Origin: Acidihalobacter prosperus
GTDB lineage: Bacteria > Pseudomonadota > Gammaproteobacteria > DSM-5130 > Acidihalobacteraceae
Assembly: GCF_000754095.2 (NCBI RefSeq)
Contig: NZ_JQSG02000002.1
Location: 500,465 to 564,464, forward strand
Length of the DNA: 64,000 nt
Reading direction: 5' to 3'
Shown here: piece by piece, positions 28,010 to 36,938 of the stretch
Layout of the letters: every line of letters starts with the position of its first letter
How positions within the stretch are numbered: position 1 is the stretch's first letter
The notes under the pieces: model-generated
Told to the model about the DNA's origin: nothing
Database searches by the model: none
What the model saw: the letters and a program-made list of their open reading frames with translations, nothing else
Program-made: the position numbers and the translations under genes

Positions 28010-28536
28010 TGCCTTACCTCGCTGAGTCGGTTCAGGACGGGACCCCCGAGCGGACGCTCGCGGTAGGGGGGTGAAAACGGGCCGATATGGATGCGCGGCT
28101 CGGGTTCGTGCCCATCCGGGAAATGGTGAGCCTCGAAGCCGTCGCTCTCCAGCATCGGCGCACTCAGCTCGTTGGCGAGCGAGGCAAACAACGCGCGCGA
28201 GGCCTGATTGCCGGGCTCGATGGTGGCTTCGACATGGCGCAGGTCGTCGTGCCGGGTCAGGACATCCCGCAGCAGACGCTTGGCCAGCCCCTGTCCGCGC
28301 GCACGCGGAGCCACGCCGATCTGCCAGACGAACCACACATCGGGACGTTCGGGCGGGCGGTAGCCGGTCACGAAGCCGGCCAGCCCGTCGGCATCCTCGG
28401 CCACGGCGGCGGTATCCGCATAATCGCGGCATTGCAGCAAGTAGCAATAGGCCGAATTGATGTCCAGTACGCCCGAATCGCGGACCAGGCGCCAGATGCG
28501 TCGACCATCGCTGAGCTTCGGTTTTCGAATCTTCAT
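28006..28536 (-). CDS. ectA: L-2,4-diaminobutyrate acetyltransferase
   Basis: This 176-residue GNAT enzyme acetylates diaminobutyrate. Family blocks [33 protein letters not shown] and [15 protein letters not shown] (acetyl-CoA loop) are present, with [15 protein letters not shown] near the C-terminus. It overlaps ectR and ectB by four bases each, so the operon is tightly coupled. Confidence 0.95.
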   Translation of the reverse strand: MKIRKPKLSDGRRIWRLVRDSGVLDINSAYCYLLQCRDYADTAAVAEDADGLAGFVTGYRPPERPDVWFVWQIGVAPRARGQGLAKRLLRDVLTRHDDLRHVEATIEPGNQASRALFASLANELSAPMLESDGFEAHHFPDGHEPEPRIHIGPFSPPYRERPLGGPVLNRLSEVRQ

Positions 28537-29078
28537 GCAGTGACTCCCTTGGAATCGTCTTTATTGGTGCGCTTGCGCGGCGCGGACAAACCGGCATCCG
28601 TAATCGGGCCGCTGGTCAGCAGGGGTGCCGCATCGATATCGCCGGCGTCCATCAGGCTTGCGATGCGCTGTAGCGAAGAGAGCAGCAGCGTGCGCTCCCA
28701 GTCGGCGAGCGTTTCCAGGCGCGCGGCAAAGCGCTCCTGCAACAGCGGCGGTGCGTGACGAAAGATCTCGACCGCCTCTTCGGTGGGACTGACGTAGACC
28801 CGTCGCTTGTCGACGGTCGAGCGGTGCTTGGCGACCAAGCCATGGCGCTCGAGGCGCTGCACGATTTCGGTTGTGGTGGCCTGCCCCAGCGTGACCTGCC
28901 GCGCCAGATCCCCGACCGTCAGTTCGCCGGCCGAGATCAACGCCTTGAGCACCATGGCCTGCGGACCGGTCAGCCCGTGGGTGTGGGCCAGACGGCGCGA
29001 ATGGATGTCCACCGCCCGCATGATGCGCCTCAACGCCACCATGATTTCGTCGCTGACGCTCTGATTCAGTTCACTCAT
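28533..29078 (-). CDS. ectR: MarR-family regulator of ectoine synthesis
   Basis: This 181-residue MarR-type winged-helix protein has a recognition region ([22 protein letters not shown]) and wing ([16 protein letters not shown]). EctR in methylotrophs is a related regulator that represses ect genes. Here it is the first gene of the operon and its stop overlaps the ectA start, so it would be co-expressed and could repress its own promoter. The name rests on position plus family. No Shine-Dalgarno precedes the ATG. Confidence 0.85.
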   Translation of the reverse strand: MSELNQSVSDEIMVALRRIMRAVDIHSRRLAHTHGLTGPQAMVLKALISAGELTVGDLARQVTLGQATTTEIVQRLERHGLVAKHRSTVDKRRVYVSPTEEAVEIFRHAPPLLQERFAARLETLADWERTLLLSSLQRIASLMDAGDIDAAPLLTSGPITDAGLSAPRKRTNKDDSKGVTA

Positions 29079-29085
29079 GGCGCAA

Positions 29086-29114
29086 ATTATATTGTGTACG
29101 ATTTAATTTCTCAA
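29086..29114 (-). promoter_or_regulatory. sigma-70-type promoter of the ectRABC operon
   Basis: On the minus strand TTGAGA (29109-29114) and TATAAT (29086-29091) are 17 bases apart. The -10 ends seven bases before the ectR ATG, so the transcript would start at or next to the start codon. A second perfect TATAAT at 29148-29153 has no clear -35 at the right spacing and may be an alternative. Confidence 0.65.
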
Positions 29115-29421
29115 GCCGAAGACCCCAAAAGCGCACTCGAAAGAGGCATTATAGGCTTTTATTATCATCAACTTGCGCAATAATAGTGCGAATTATCGCC
29201 TTCAAGATCCAAAACCGGTGGCAACCGTCATCAAAATTTAATTTGTTCACGAACTATATATCGAGTGGTAAGGCCCATGCCTTACGATGGCCGGGCGCGG
29301 CATGGAAACAGGCGTGACGCGCCCACACGGGGGCGTCCGGCGCCGCGAGCCGGGCGACCAAGGGGTGGAGGATCATCAGGGGAGGGATGCCCGCAGTGAC
29401 TGCGGGCAGTCGGCGCAACGA
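29115..29421. other. AT-rich intergenic region between gshA and ectR
   Basis: No gene is seen. The region holds the second -10 at 29148-29153, an imperfect direct repeat TGCGCAATAAT / TGCGAATTAT at about 29174-29197 that may bind a regulator, a GTAAGGC-CCAT-GCCTTAC hairpin at 29269-29286, and an eight-bp GC hairpin at 29389-29407 just past the gshA stop that is a likely gshA terminator. Confidence 0.5.
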
Positions 29422-30999
29422 TCAGCTGTTGGCGAAATACGCCGCGATGTACTCGTCCAGGGTCTCTCGCTCGCCGGCTTCCAGAGCCGTCTGGCTACGC
29501 CTGGACTCAACGGCCAAGCGCTCGAAGAACGCCTGACGGGCGACCGGCAAGGATTCTTCCAGAAAAAAGTCGCGATGCGATTCGGACATCCGCAGAGCAA
29601 ATGCGTGGAAGCCTTCGCCACGCTCGCGCATTTCGCGCAACATGCGTGCCGACGGCGTCTCCTCCGGGTCCAGCACCTTTGCGCGTTGCCGCTCGAGCGC
29701 TTGGCAATAGATACCCCCGCTGCCGCCGTCGAGCAGCTCGCAGAATGCCGCCATCATGTCCAGCAACTCCAGCGCCCAGGCGCGCATGTCGCATTCACGC
29801 CCCTCGCGCAGCAGGCTCAAGCCGGGCTCGCGCCCGCGATGCGCCACACGCAGGAAATTCTCGTCTATGCCCCGGCGCTCGTCCCGCCCCACCAGCGGGC
29901 TGTCGCAGAACAGCGCAAAAATCAAAAAGGCCTCGATAAAACGCATCTGTTCCGGGCTCACGCCCAGCGGGTGATAGGCATTGACGTCAAGCGAACGCAG
30001 CTCGATGTAGCGGACACCTCGGCGGCGCAGGGCAAGAGACGGGCGCTCGCCGCCCTCAAGCAGCTGCTTGGGACGCACGCTGCTGTAGTATTCGTTTTCG
30101 ATCTGCAGGATATTGCTGTTGAGCTGGCGGTACTCGCCATCGACCTTCACGCCGATCTCCGCGTAGCGGGCACTCGGCGTACGGATGGCGCGCTCAAGAC
30201 TGTCGATGTAACTGTCCAGCGAGTCGTAGCACACCTTGACGCCACTCTCGCCCTCCTTCGCATTGGTATAGCCGATGTCGCCCATGCGCAGCGAGGTGGC
30301 GTAGGGCTCGTAATGGGTGTGCTGGTCGAAACGCGGCAACCGCGTATCCCTCCCCTTGAAGAAAGAGGCGCATACCGCGGGGGACGCGCCGAACAGATAG
30401 GGCATCAACCAGCCGAAGCGTTGCAGATTACGCAGCATGCCCATGTAGGTCGCGGACACGAAATCGGCCTGACCGACGGTCTCATCAACGCCTTCGAGCG
30501 TCCGGAACATGGGCCAGAACGCGTCGCGCATGGAAAAGTTGAAGTGCACGCCGGCGATGACTTGCATCACCCGGCCATACCGGTAGCCCAGCCCCCGACG
30601 ATAGATATGCTTCATCCGCCCTGCGTTGGACTTGCCGTACTCGGCGATGGGGATGCTCGCCTCGCCGCTCAGCACGCAGGGCATGCTGGTCGCCCACAAA
30701 AACTCGTCGCCGAGGTGACCGTAGACGAAACGGTGCGTATCGCAGAGGAATTGCAGGGTTTCGGCACTATCGTCGCCCGGCGGAGTGATCAGTTCGAGCA
30801 ACGCCTCGGAGTAGTCGGTCGTGATGTAGGGATGCGTCAGCGACGATCCCAGAGCCGATGGATGCGGCGTCTGCGCGATCGCGCCGTCGGCCCGCACGCG
30901 CAGGCTCTCCTTCTCCAGGCCGATCCGGTTGCGGCAGGCCAGCTCGGCCTCGCCCTGATCCATGAGTCTGCGTAAACGGCGTTCGGCTGAAGCGTACAA
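29422..30999 (-). CDS. gshA: glutamate-cysteine ligase (E. coli type)
   Basis: This 526-residue enzyme performs the first step of glutathione synthesis. It matches the gammaproteobacterial type: RIGLEKESLRV, SALGSSLTHPYITTDYSEALLELITP, GEASIPIAEYGKSNAGRMKH, YRYGRVMQVIAGVHFNFS and YIELRSLDVNAYHPLG. The TTG at 30999 has AGGA upstream and gives a length near the 518 residues of E. coli GshA. A frame back to 31104 would add a low-complexity stretch, and an ATG at 30963 would cut into the first helix. Confidence 0.92.
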   Translation of the reverse strand: MYASAERRLRRLMDQGEAELACRNRIGLEKESLRVRADGAIAQTPHPSALGSSLTHPYITTDYSEALLELITPPGDDSAETLQFLCDTHRFVYGHLGDEFLWATSMPCVLSGEASIPIAEYGKSNAGRMKHIYRRGLGYRYGRVMQVIAGVHFNFSMRDAFWPMFRTLEGVDETVGQADFVSATYMGMLRNLQRFGWLMPYLFGASPAVCASFFKGRDTRLPRFDQHTHYEPYATSLRMGDIGYTNAKEGESGVKVCYDSLDSYIDSLERAIRTPSARYAEIGVKVDGEYRQLNSNILQIENEYYSSVRPKQLLEGGERPSLALRRRGVRYIELRSLDVNAYHPLGVSPEQMRFIEAFLIFALFCDSPLVGRDERRGIDENFLRVAHRGREPGLSLLREGRECDMRAWALELLDMMAAFCELLDGGSGGIYCQALERQRAKVLDPEETPSARMLREMRERGEGFHAFALRMSESHRDFFLEESLPVARQAFFERLAVESRRSQTALEAGERETLDEYIAAYFANS

Positions 31000-31275
31000 A
31001 ATAGGGAATCCTGCATTCGATGTAGACGCGCCGGCAGTGGCCGGGCGCATTCTAGCGCATACGTCCGCGACCGGTGTTCGGCGGTTGGCGGCGGGCGCCT
31101 CCAACGGCTAGTATCCATAGCACCAAGGTGCGCCATTTCAGCACAACGCCAATAGACCGCACAACGGCTTGAGGGACCAGCCATTCGCACGCACCACCCA
31201 TCGAACACGCCCGCCCGTGCCGCACGCCGGCTGTGGTGGCCGCTGGCCGCGCTGTTCATCACCGGCGGCCTCGCC

Positions 31276-33471
31276 ATGCTGGCCGGCGTCAGCCTGTGGG
31301 CGTGGCAGCAGACCCGTTCGGAAATGCTCAGCAACCTGCGCGTGGTCGCGCAGTTCGTGTCCGACAACGCCCAGGCCGTCTTCGACGAACTGGGCAACGA
31401 CCTCCCTTATCTGAGCCGGCAGTTGCGACGGGAACAGGGCGATCTCGCCGCTCATTACGCCCTGCTCAAGACCTACCAGGACTTTCACCCCAGCGTCGCC
31501 AGCATGGCCCTGTTCGCCCCGGACGGCAAAATGCTGCTCAACACGGACCGCCCCTTCGGCAGCCGCCTACCCGACCCGCGCGACAATCCCTCATTCGGCG
31601 CCAGTCTGCGAGCCACGCTGGACGCGAGCGGCCCCTGGATCGGCCTGACCCAGTTCGGGCTGGTCCTCGGCGCCTGGCGCATACCCGTGCGCTACGTGGT
31701 CCGCCAGCCTGACGGCGAACCCATCTACATCATCCAGGCCGCGGTACTGCTCAAGCACATCACCTCGGCCTGGGCCCACATGACCCTGCCGACGGACACT
31801 GCCATCGGTCTGATCCGCACGGACGGCTACCATATCGCCCGCCTGCCCACCTCGGATCCGCAACGCATCTACAGTACGCGCATGACGGGTGCGCTCATCC
31901 AGCAGCTCAACCGCCACCCGGAAGCCAAGATCGGCGCCTACCAGGGCAAGGTACAGACCGACGGCACGCGACGCCTGGGCATCTACGTACACCTTTCGCG
32001 CTTCCCGGCCGTGGCTTACGCGAGTCTTTCATCCCATCAGATCGTGCTCGACTGGGGCCGGCGCATCACGCCTTTCGTCACGCTCGGCGTGCTTAGCATC
32101 GTCGGTTTCCTCGGCCTCGCCTATCTGCTGATCGCACGCGAGCAGCGGCACGCCACCGAACTGAGCGTACAGTCGCGCCGGCAGGTGCTCACCGGGCTTC
32201 CCAACCGGATCGGTGCCCAGGAATGGATCGAGTCCGAGCTCAACCGCGGCTGCATCACCCTGAGCGTGCTGCAGATCGACCTGCTCAATTTCAAGGACAT
32301 CAACACGGCGCTGGGTACCGAAGCGGGCGACCGCGTACTGCAGGAAATCGCACGTCGCCTGCGCATGCACGCCGAACGCCTCAACGGCTTCGTCTCGCAC
32401 CTCGATGCCGACGAGTTCCTGCTCGGCCTGCCCGGCTCCGGCCTGATCAACGCCCATGCGGCCGCACAAGCCATCCGCCGGACCGTCAACTCGCCCTATG
32501 AAATCGAGGGACGCACGCTGCGCCTGCAGGCCAGCATCGGCATTGCCTGCATTCCCGACGACGCCCACAGCGCGGCCGGCCTGCTGCGCGCGGTGGATGC
32601 GGCACTGCACGCGGCCAAGCGTGGGCAATCGGGCGTCTCCTTCTACGACCCCCAGGCCGGCCGCCTCAGCGATGCCCGGGTCAGCTTCCAGCATGCGGTC
32701 GAGCGCGCACTGGAGCACGATGAATTCAGGCTCTACTATCAACCGATCATCGACCTCGCCAGCGGCCGGATCGTCGGCGCCGAAGGCCTGATACGCTGGC
32801 ACGACCCCGAGCGCGGCCTGCTGCCGCCGAGCGAATTCATCCCCCTCGCGGAAACCACCGGCTGGATCGCCCCGCTGGGGGAATGGGTATTCCGGCGCGC
32901 ATGCTCCGACGCCAAGGCCTGGCAACGGATCGGCCTCGACCTGCGTATTTCGGTCAACCTGAGCGCCTCGCAGTTCAACAGCCCCGAACTGATCGAACAG
33001 TTGCAAACCGAGCTCGATGTCGCGGAACTCGCCGCCCGGCACATCGAGCTCGAAGTCACCGAGACCGCGGTCATGGACGACGTGCTGCACAGCGCCGAAA
33101 TCATGCGCAAACTCAGCGCACTCGGCCTGCGCCTGGCGATCGATGACTTCGGGACCGGCTACTCCTCGCTCGCCTACCTGCGCAAGCTTCCGGCCCAGAC
33201 CATCAAGATCGACCAGAGCTTCATCCGAGACATCGACAACGACCCCGAGGACCTGGAAATCGTGAAGGCCATTGTGGCCCTGGCGCACGTGCTGGGCCGC
33301 CACACGCTCGCCGAAGGCATCGAAACAGAGGCCCAGTACCAGTTGCTCAAGGAGCTGGGCGTCGACCTCGGACAGGGGTACTGGTTCAGCCCGCCCCTCC
33401 CGGAACCGAAATTCCTGGAACGCGCGCTCGGCTGGCAACATCAGCCCGACAGCGCGATCAGCGGCGACTAG
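31276..33471 (+). CDS. membrane sensor with degenerate GGDEF and intact EAL domains
   Basis: The protein has at least 731 residues, with an N-terminal membrane helix, a periplasmic sensor region of about 240 residues, a second helix (PFVTLGVLSIVGFLGLAYLLI), then GGDEF and EAL domains. The GGDEF site reads LDADEF, so cyclase activity is unlikely. The EAL domain keeps its catalytic residues (EGLIRW in place of EAL, NLSASQF, DDFGTGYSSL, KIDQSFI, EGIET), so it is probably a c-di-GMP phosphodiesterase. The first ATG at 31276 falls inside the first helix; the frame is open back to 31156 with only a rare ATT (31183) or CTG as earlier starts. Confidence 0.85.
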   Translation: MLAGVSLWAWQQTRSEMLSNLRVVAQFVSDNAQAVFDELGNDLPYLSRQLRREQGDLAAHYALLKTYQDFHPSVASMALFAPDGKMLLNTDRPFGSRLPDPRDNPSFGASLRATLDASGPWIGLTQFGLVLGAWRIPVRYVVRQPDGEPIYIIQAAVLLKHITSAWAHMTLPTDTAIGLIRTDGYHIARLPTSDPQRIYSTRMTGALIQQLNRHPEAKIGAYQGKVQTDGTRRLGIYVHLSRFPAVAYASLSSHQIVLDWGRRITPFVTLGVLSIVGFLGLAYLLIAREQRHATELSVQSRRQVLTGLPNRIGAQEWIESELNRGCITLSVLQIDLLNFKDINTALGTEAGDRVLQEIARRLRMHAERLNGFVSHLDADEFLLGLPGSGLINAHAAAQAIRRTVNSPYEIEGRTLRLQASIGIACIPDDAHSAAGLLRAVDAALHAAKRGQSGVSFYDPQAGRLSDARVSFQHAVERALEHDEFRLYYQPIIDLASGRIVGAEGLIRWHDPERGLLPPSEFIPLAETTGWIAPLGEWVFRRACSDAKAWQRIGLDLRISVNLSASQFNSPELIEQLQTELDVAELAARHIELEVTETAVMDDVLHSAEIMRKLSALGLRLAIDDFGTGYSSLAYLRKLPAQTIKIDQSFIRDIDNDPEDLEIVKAIVALAHVLGRHTLAEGIETEAQYQLLKELGVDLGQGYWFSPPLPEPKFLERALGWQHQPDSAISGD

Positions 33472-33575
33472 CTGACTGAGCTAACGGGGAATCATCGATG
33501 GCGAGCAGGTCATGGCCAAGCCGAGCATCACTCGGCCGCGGATGCAGAGCCCGCCCGAGAAGGACACACACCCGC

Positions 33576-34103
33576 TCACCGCTTCGAATTCCGTTCGCCG
33601 ACCCTCCCCAGCGCTCTCCGTTTTACCGGCTGCCCGAGCAATTCAGCCAATTGCATGTGGCTCGCCTCACGGATGAAACCGCGGCTCAACCGTCGCTGCG
33701 ACGGCAGTATCAGCCGCATCAATGCCTCATCGACGAACAGGCACTGCTCGGCATCTGGCGAATAGGCGCGGTCAATGCTGACACGCATGATCCGCCCAAG
33801 ATTCAGCCCACGCCCGTCGTCGAGCAGTAGCAAATGCGGGAAAAGACGCCGGGCCGGATCCGGTCGGGGGAAATCGATGACGCCGAGCAACTCATACGCC
33901 CGGCCACTGGCGCTCGCACTCGGCAACGGCGTATCGAAGCGAGCCTCGAGCAGGTAGATCGGATGCCCGACGGCATCGCGCAAGCGGGCAACCTGGCGAT
34001 CGTATGCGGCCGCCGGCCAGAGCAGGACATCCTCCGCATCGGACCGCGTCGCACCGTCCGAAGAGAACGCTCGATCGGGATCCCGCCCATCCGCCGTCAT
34101 CAT
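33576..34103 (-). CDS. hypothetical protein
   Basis: I do not recognise this 175-residue protein. It has no signal peptide or membrane helix. A compact region contains IYLLEARFDTPLPSAS, ELLGVIDFPRPDPARRLFPHLLLLDDGRG and RIMRVSIDRAYSP, alternating strand-like and charged segments, and it ends in a basic tail. The frame is open across the full length, but there is no clear ribosome site. It is divergent from the DUF302 gene. Confidence 0.5.
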   Translation of the reverse strand: MMTADGRDPDRAFSSDGATRSDAEDVLLWPAAAYDRQVARLRDAVGHPIYLLEARFDTPLPSASASGRAYELLGVIDFPRPDPARRLFPHLLLLDDGRGLNLGRIMRVSIDRAYSPDAEQCLFVDEALMRLILPSQRRLSRGFIREASHMQLAELLGQPVKRRALGRVGERNSKR

Positions 34104-34209
34104 CCGCCCGCCTTCTCATCGCGCCAACACCGAACGCGCCGTCTATGATGTCGGAAGCGATCAGCCGAATCGGAATCCCCCATTACCCGCCACTCCGGGA
34201 GAACATCGC

Positions 34210-34674
34210 ATGAAACGCATCAGCGCCCTTGCACTGACCCTCTGCCTATTCATGTTGGCCGAATCCGCCGCGCAGGCACAAGGCAATGGCATCGTGACCC
34301 TGCGCAGCCATCATAGCGTCGCCGTAACCCTCGACCGGCTCGAACAGGCGCTCAAGGCCAAGCACATGACCATATTTGCGCGAATCGATCATGCCAAGGG
34401 CGCGCACGGCGTAGGCCTAGCCTTGCGCCCGACCGAGCTGCTCATCTTCGGCAACCCCAAGATCGGCACCCGACTGATGGAATGCAATCAGATCGCGGGC
34501 CTCGATCTGCCGCTCAAGGCGCTCGCCTGGCAGGACGCCAAGGGTCAGGTATGGCTAAGCTACAACAGTCCTGAATATATCGCCAAACGCGACCGGCTGG
34601 GCCGATGCGGCAGACAGGCGGTCAACATCATGCGCAAGGCCTTGCATGGCTTCGCACGGGCCGCAACCCACTGA
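34210..34674 (+). CDS. secreted DUF302 protein
   Basis: This 154-residue protein has a signal peptide (MKRISALALTLCLFMLAES then AAQAQ) and a DUF302 domain: VAVTLDRLEQALKAKHMTIFARIDHAKGA, the LLIFGNPKIGTRLM block, and ALAWQDAKGQVWLSYN. DUF302 proteins are periplasmic and may bind small molecules; function is not settled. GGGAGAA precedes the ATG. It is the last host gene before the inserted element. Confidence 0.88.
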   Translation: MKRISALALTLCLFMLAESAAQAQGNGIVTLRSHHSVAVTLDRLEQALKAKHMTIFARIDHAKGAHGVGLALRPTELLIFGNPKIGTRLMECNQIAGLDLPLKALAWQDAKGQVWLSYNSPEYIAKRDRLGRCGRQAVNIMRKALHGFARAATH

Positions 34675-34717
34675 CGCGTGACAGGCCCGACGCGAGTCGT
34701 ATGCGGAGGGAAGCAAG

Positions 34718-34764
34718 ATGGTGGGCCGTGTTGGGCTCGAACCAACGACCATCGGATTAAAAGT
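34718..34764 (-). repeat. attL: displaced 3' end of tRNA-Lys
   Basis: These 47 bases are identical to 57853-57899. They correspond on the minus strand to the anticodon-stem/TPsiC/acceptor 3' half of the tRNA ending in CCA. The 5' half is absent here, so this is not a functional tRNA; it is the original host 3' fragment separated by insertion. Confidence 0.93.
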
Positions 34765-35155
34765 TCTGCCATAAATCAATAACTTAGCGCAAATCAAGCA
34801 CTTAGTAAGCAAACTGTCGCAAACATAATATAGGCTGTTTGTTAATACAAAACAATGACTTAGCGCTAACGACTGCAAACTAGGTTTTTCTAGCGGATGC
34901 ACCGCGAGTGTACCGCGAGCGCGGGGTGTACCCCACCCCTAATCCACCACGATCACGAAGCCGCCCTTGAGGCGGCTTTTTTTGTTTTCGAGTTTCGCGC
35001 TTGCGTTTTTGGGGACATAGAGAAAATGGACTTGAGGCCGCCGGACTGCGCAGGAAATTGAGAAAAAGGCCCGTATTTAGGGTTATTTAGACATTTTTGC
35101 GCTGTTTGGCGGGTTGAGAATAGCTACTACAGCAAACCATAGGAGAGATAAGGCT
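34765..35155. other. left-end non-coding region of the element
   Basis: No gene is seen. The first 120 bases are AT-rich and contain three ACTTAG copies (34782-34787, 34800-34805, 34858-34863), several GCAAAC/GCAAAT words, and at 34865-34880 a minus-strand 16-bp match to the GTTTGCA-N3-GTTAGC motif seen twice elsewhere in the element. These may be integrase or accessory-factor sites. A terminator lies at 34959-34984. A plus-strand promoter for the next gene is expected near 35050-35140. Confidence 0.5.
34959..34984 (+). terminator. rho-independent terminator
   Basis: AGCCGCC (34959-34965), loop CTTGA, GGCGGCT (34971-34977), then a run of T. It stops rightward transcription entering the element from the host side. 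Confidence 0.75.
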
Positions 35156-35482
35156 ATGGACCTAATCCAAGAGAAACAAAAAAAGATAGAAGAGATGTAC
35201 GGGACAGACCTGCTTTCATATTCGCGGGTCGCTGAAATCATCGGCCTAAAGACTGATTCGATCAGAGCTATTTGCGGGTCGACGATCAGGAAAGAGCAGC
35301 CCTGGGTGAAGAGATTGCAGGCAGGAAAAGTCAGGATGGGGAGAAGGGTCTTTTTCCAATCCTGGGCTGTTGCGCGGGTTTGGCGCCTGGGAAACTCCCC
35401 TCTGACACCAGAAGAAGAACGGTTAACAAGTGAGGGCGCGGTTGCCGCCGCGCCCTCCGCCCAAAACCCTTGCCCCCGCTGA
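35156..35482 (+). CDS. small helix-turn-helix protein
   Basis: This 108-residue protein has a likely HTH at residues 18-45 (LLSYSRVAEIIGLKTDSIRAIC). It then has MGRRVFFQSWAVARVW, which resembles the wing of excisionase or plasmid-control proteins. It starts at the ATG at 35156 behind AGGAGA and AAGG. It precedes the dnaB-like gene by 25 bases and may regulate the replication module or act as an excisionase. No specific family is assigned. Confidence 0.6.
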   Translation: MDLIQEKQKKIEEMYGTDLLSYSRVAEIIGLKTDSIRAICGSTIRKEQPWVKRLQAGKVRMGRRVFFQSWAVARVWRLGNSPLTPEEERLTSEGAVAAAPSAQNPCPR

Positions 35483-35507
35483 GAGAGAAAGAGAAGAGGT
35501 AAAGATC

Positions 35508-36938
35508 ATGGGTAAGCAGCACTTTACACCCACGCGCGCCGGCGGGGAAGCGACCCCGCCCCATTCCATCGAAGCCGAACAGGCTGTCATCGGCGGACTC
35601 ATGCTCGACAATGCGACCTGGGATCAGGTAGCCGATCTTGTCAGCGAGGCCGATTTCTACCGGCACGATCACCGCTTGATCTTTGGGGCGATCCGGGCCT
35701 TGGCCGAAGCCGGGCGGCCGGTAGACGTGGTCACTCTGGCCGACGCCTTGGAACGGGCCGACGCCTTGGAACAGGCTGGCGGGCTGGCCTATCTCGGCCT
35801 TCTGGCTCGAGATACTCCCAGCGCTGCCAACGTTCGCGCCTATGCAGATATTGTGCGCGAGCGATCTGCGCTTAGGCAGATCGCGGCGCTCGCCCAAGCC
35901 TCCGCGGCGCGAGCGTTCGAGCGGGGAACTGCTGCGCTGGAAGCGCTTGAAGAGCTTAGGGAGGAAGCCGACTCACTAGCAGAGCGGGAAGCGGCGCGGG
36001 GGGGTAGGGACACGTCTCTCAAGGCCGCGCTCCGGGCCGCACTCGATTGCATCGAGCTTCGCCATGAAGCGGGGGCTCTTCCAGGTCTGGCGACCCCTTG
36101 GCCTGACCTGGACGACATCACCACAGGCCTGCATCGGGGCGAGATGATTGTCCTGGCTGGCCGGCCATCGATGGGTAAAACGGCCTTGGCACTGAACGCC
36201 GCGCAGCACGCGGCGGAAAACGGCGCGCGGGTAGCTGTCATCTCGCTAGAAATGACCGCGGCCGGCCTTGCGGACCGCATGATCGCCGCCGCCAGCGGCC
36301 TGCCTCTCTCTCACATTCGAGACCCCAGAAAACTGGACGGCGGCGGGGAAGCCGCATGGGCGCAGCTGACGGCTGGGGTGGCTAGGCTGTCAGCCATGGA
36401 GGGAGAGCTATCCCTTGATGATCGCCCGGCCCTGACCATCCCCCAGATTCGCGAGTCCCTGCGCGGTATGCGAGCCAGCATGGGCGGCCTTGATCTGGTC
36501 GTAGTGGACTATCTGCAACTCGTTGTTTCAGAGGGTGAAAACCGCACGCAGGAGGTGTCCAAAATCTCGCGCGGACTCAAGGCCATCGCCAAGGATTTTG
36601 ACGTGCCGATGGTCGCGCTCTCACAGTTGAACAGGGGCCTTGAGCAGCGTACGGACAAACGGCCAACGCTGGGCGATCTTCGCGAGAGCGGCCAGATCGA
36701 GCAGGACGCCGATCTCATCGCCTTCATCTACCGCGACGAGGTCTACAACGAGGACAGCCCGGACAAGGGGACGGCAGAGATCATCATAGCCAAGCAGCGC
36801 AACGGCGCCACGGGCACGGTGCGGCTCGCATTTTTGGGTGAGACGTGTTCATTCAAGCCACTGGCGCGGGATTGGAAGCGACCGCCGCCGCCGATGGCGG
36901 AGGCTAAAAGAGGATGGTCCAATGACGCGCCATGGTGA
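35508..36938 (+). CDS. replicative DNA helicase, DnaB type
   Basis: This 476-residue hexameric-helicase protein has an N-terminal DnaB domain (SIEAEQAVIGGLML, then FYRHDHRLIFGAI) and a RecA-like motor with Walker A (GRPSMGKTALAL), SLEMTAAGLADRMIA, LVVVDYLQLV (Walker B) and LSQLNRGLEQR. An element-borne copy suggests the element loads its own helicase at its origin. AGAGG precedes the ATG at 35508. It overlaps the next gene by 17 bases, so the two are coupled. Confidence 0.9.
   Translation: MGKQHFTPTRAGGEATPPHSIEAEQAVIGGLMLDNATWDQVADLVSEADFYRHDHRLIFGAIRALAEAGRPVDVVTLADALERADALEQAGGLAYLGLLARDTPSAANVRAYADIVRERSALRQIAALAQASAARAFERGTAALEALEELREEADSLAEREAARGGRDTSLKAALRAALDCIELRHEAGALPGLATPWPDLDDITTGLHRGEMIVLAGRPSMGKTALALNAAQHAAENGARVAVISLEMTAAGLADRMIAAASGLPLSHIRDPRKLDGGGEAAWAQLTAGVARLSAMEGELSLDDRPALTIPQIRESLRGMRASMGGLDLVVVDYLQLVVSEGENRTQEVSKISRGLKAIAKDFDVPMVALSQLNRGLEQRTDKRPTLGDLRESGQIEQDADLIAFIYRDEVYNEDSPDKGTAEIIIAKQRNGATGTVRLAFLGETCSFKPLARDWKRPPPPMAEAKRGWSNDAPW

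Noticed and set aside
29287..30975. 562-codon plus-strand frame over gshA
   Set aside because: The antisense frame is full of Gln, His and Arg with no family match; GshA on the minus strand is complete.
34718..34764. Second tRNA-Lys gene at the left border
   Set aside because: Only the 3' 47 bases match; the D-arm and 5' acceptor strand are missing, so it is an attachment-site remnant.
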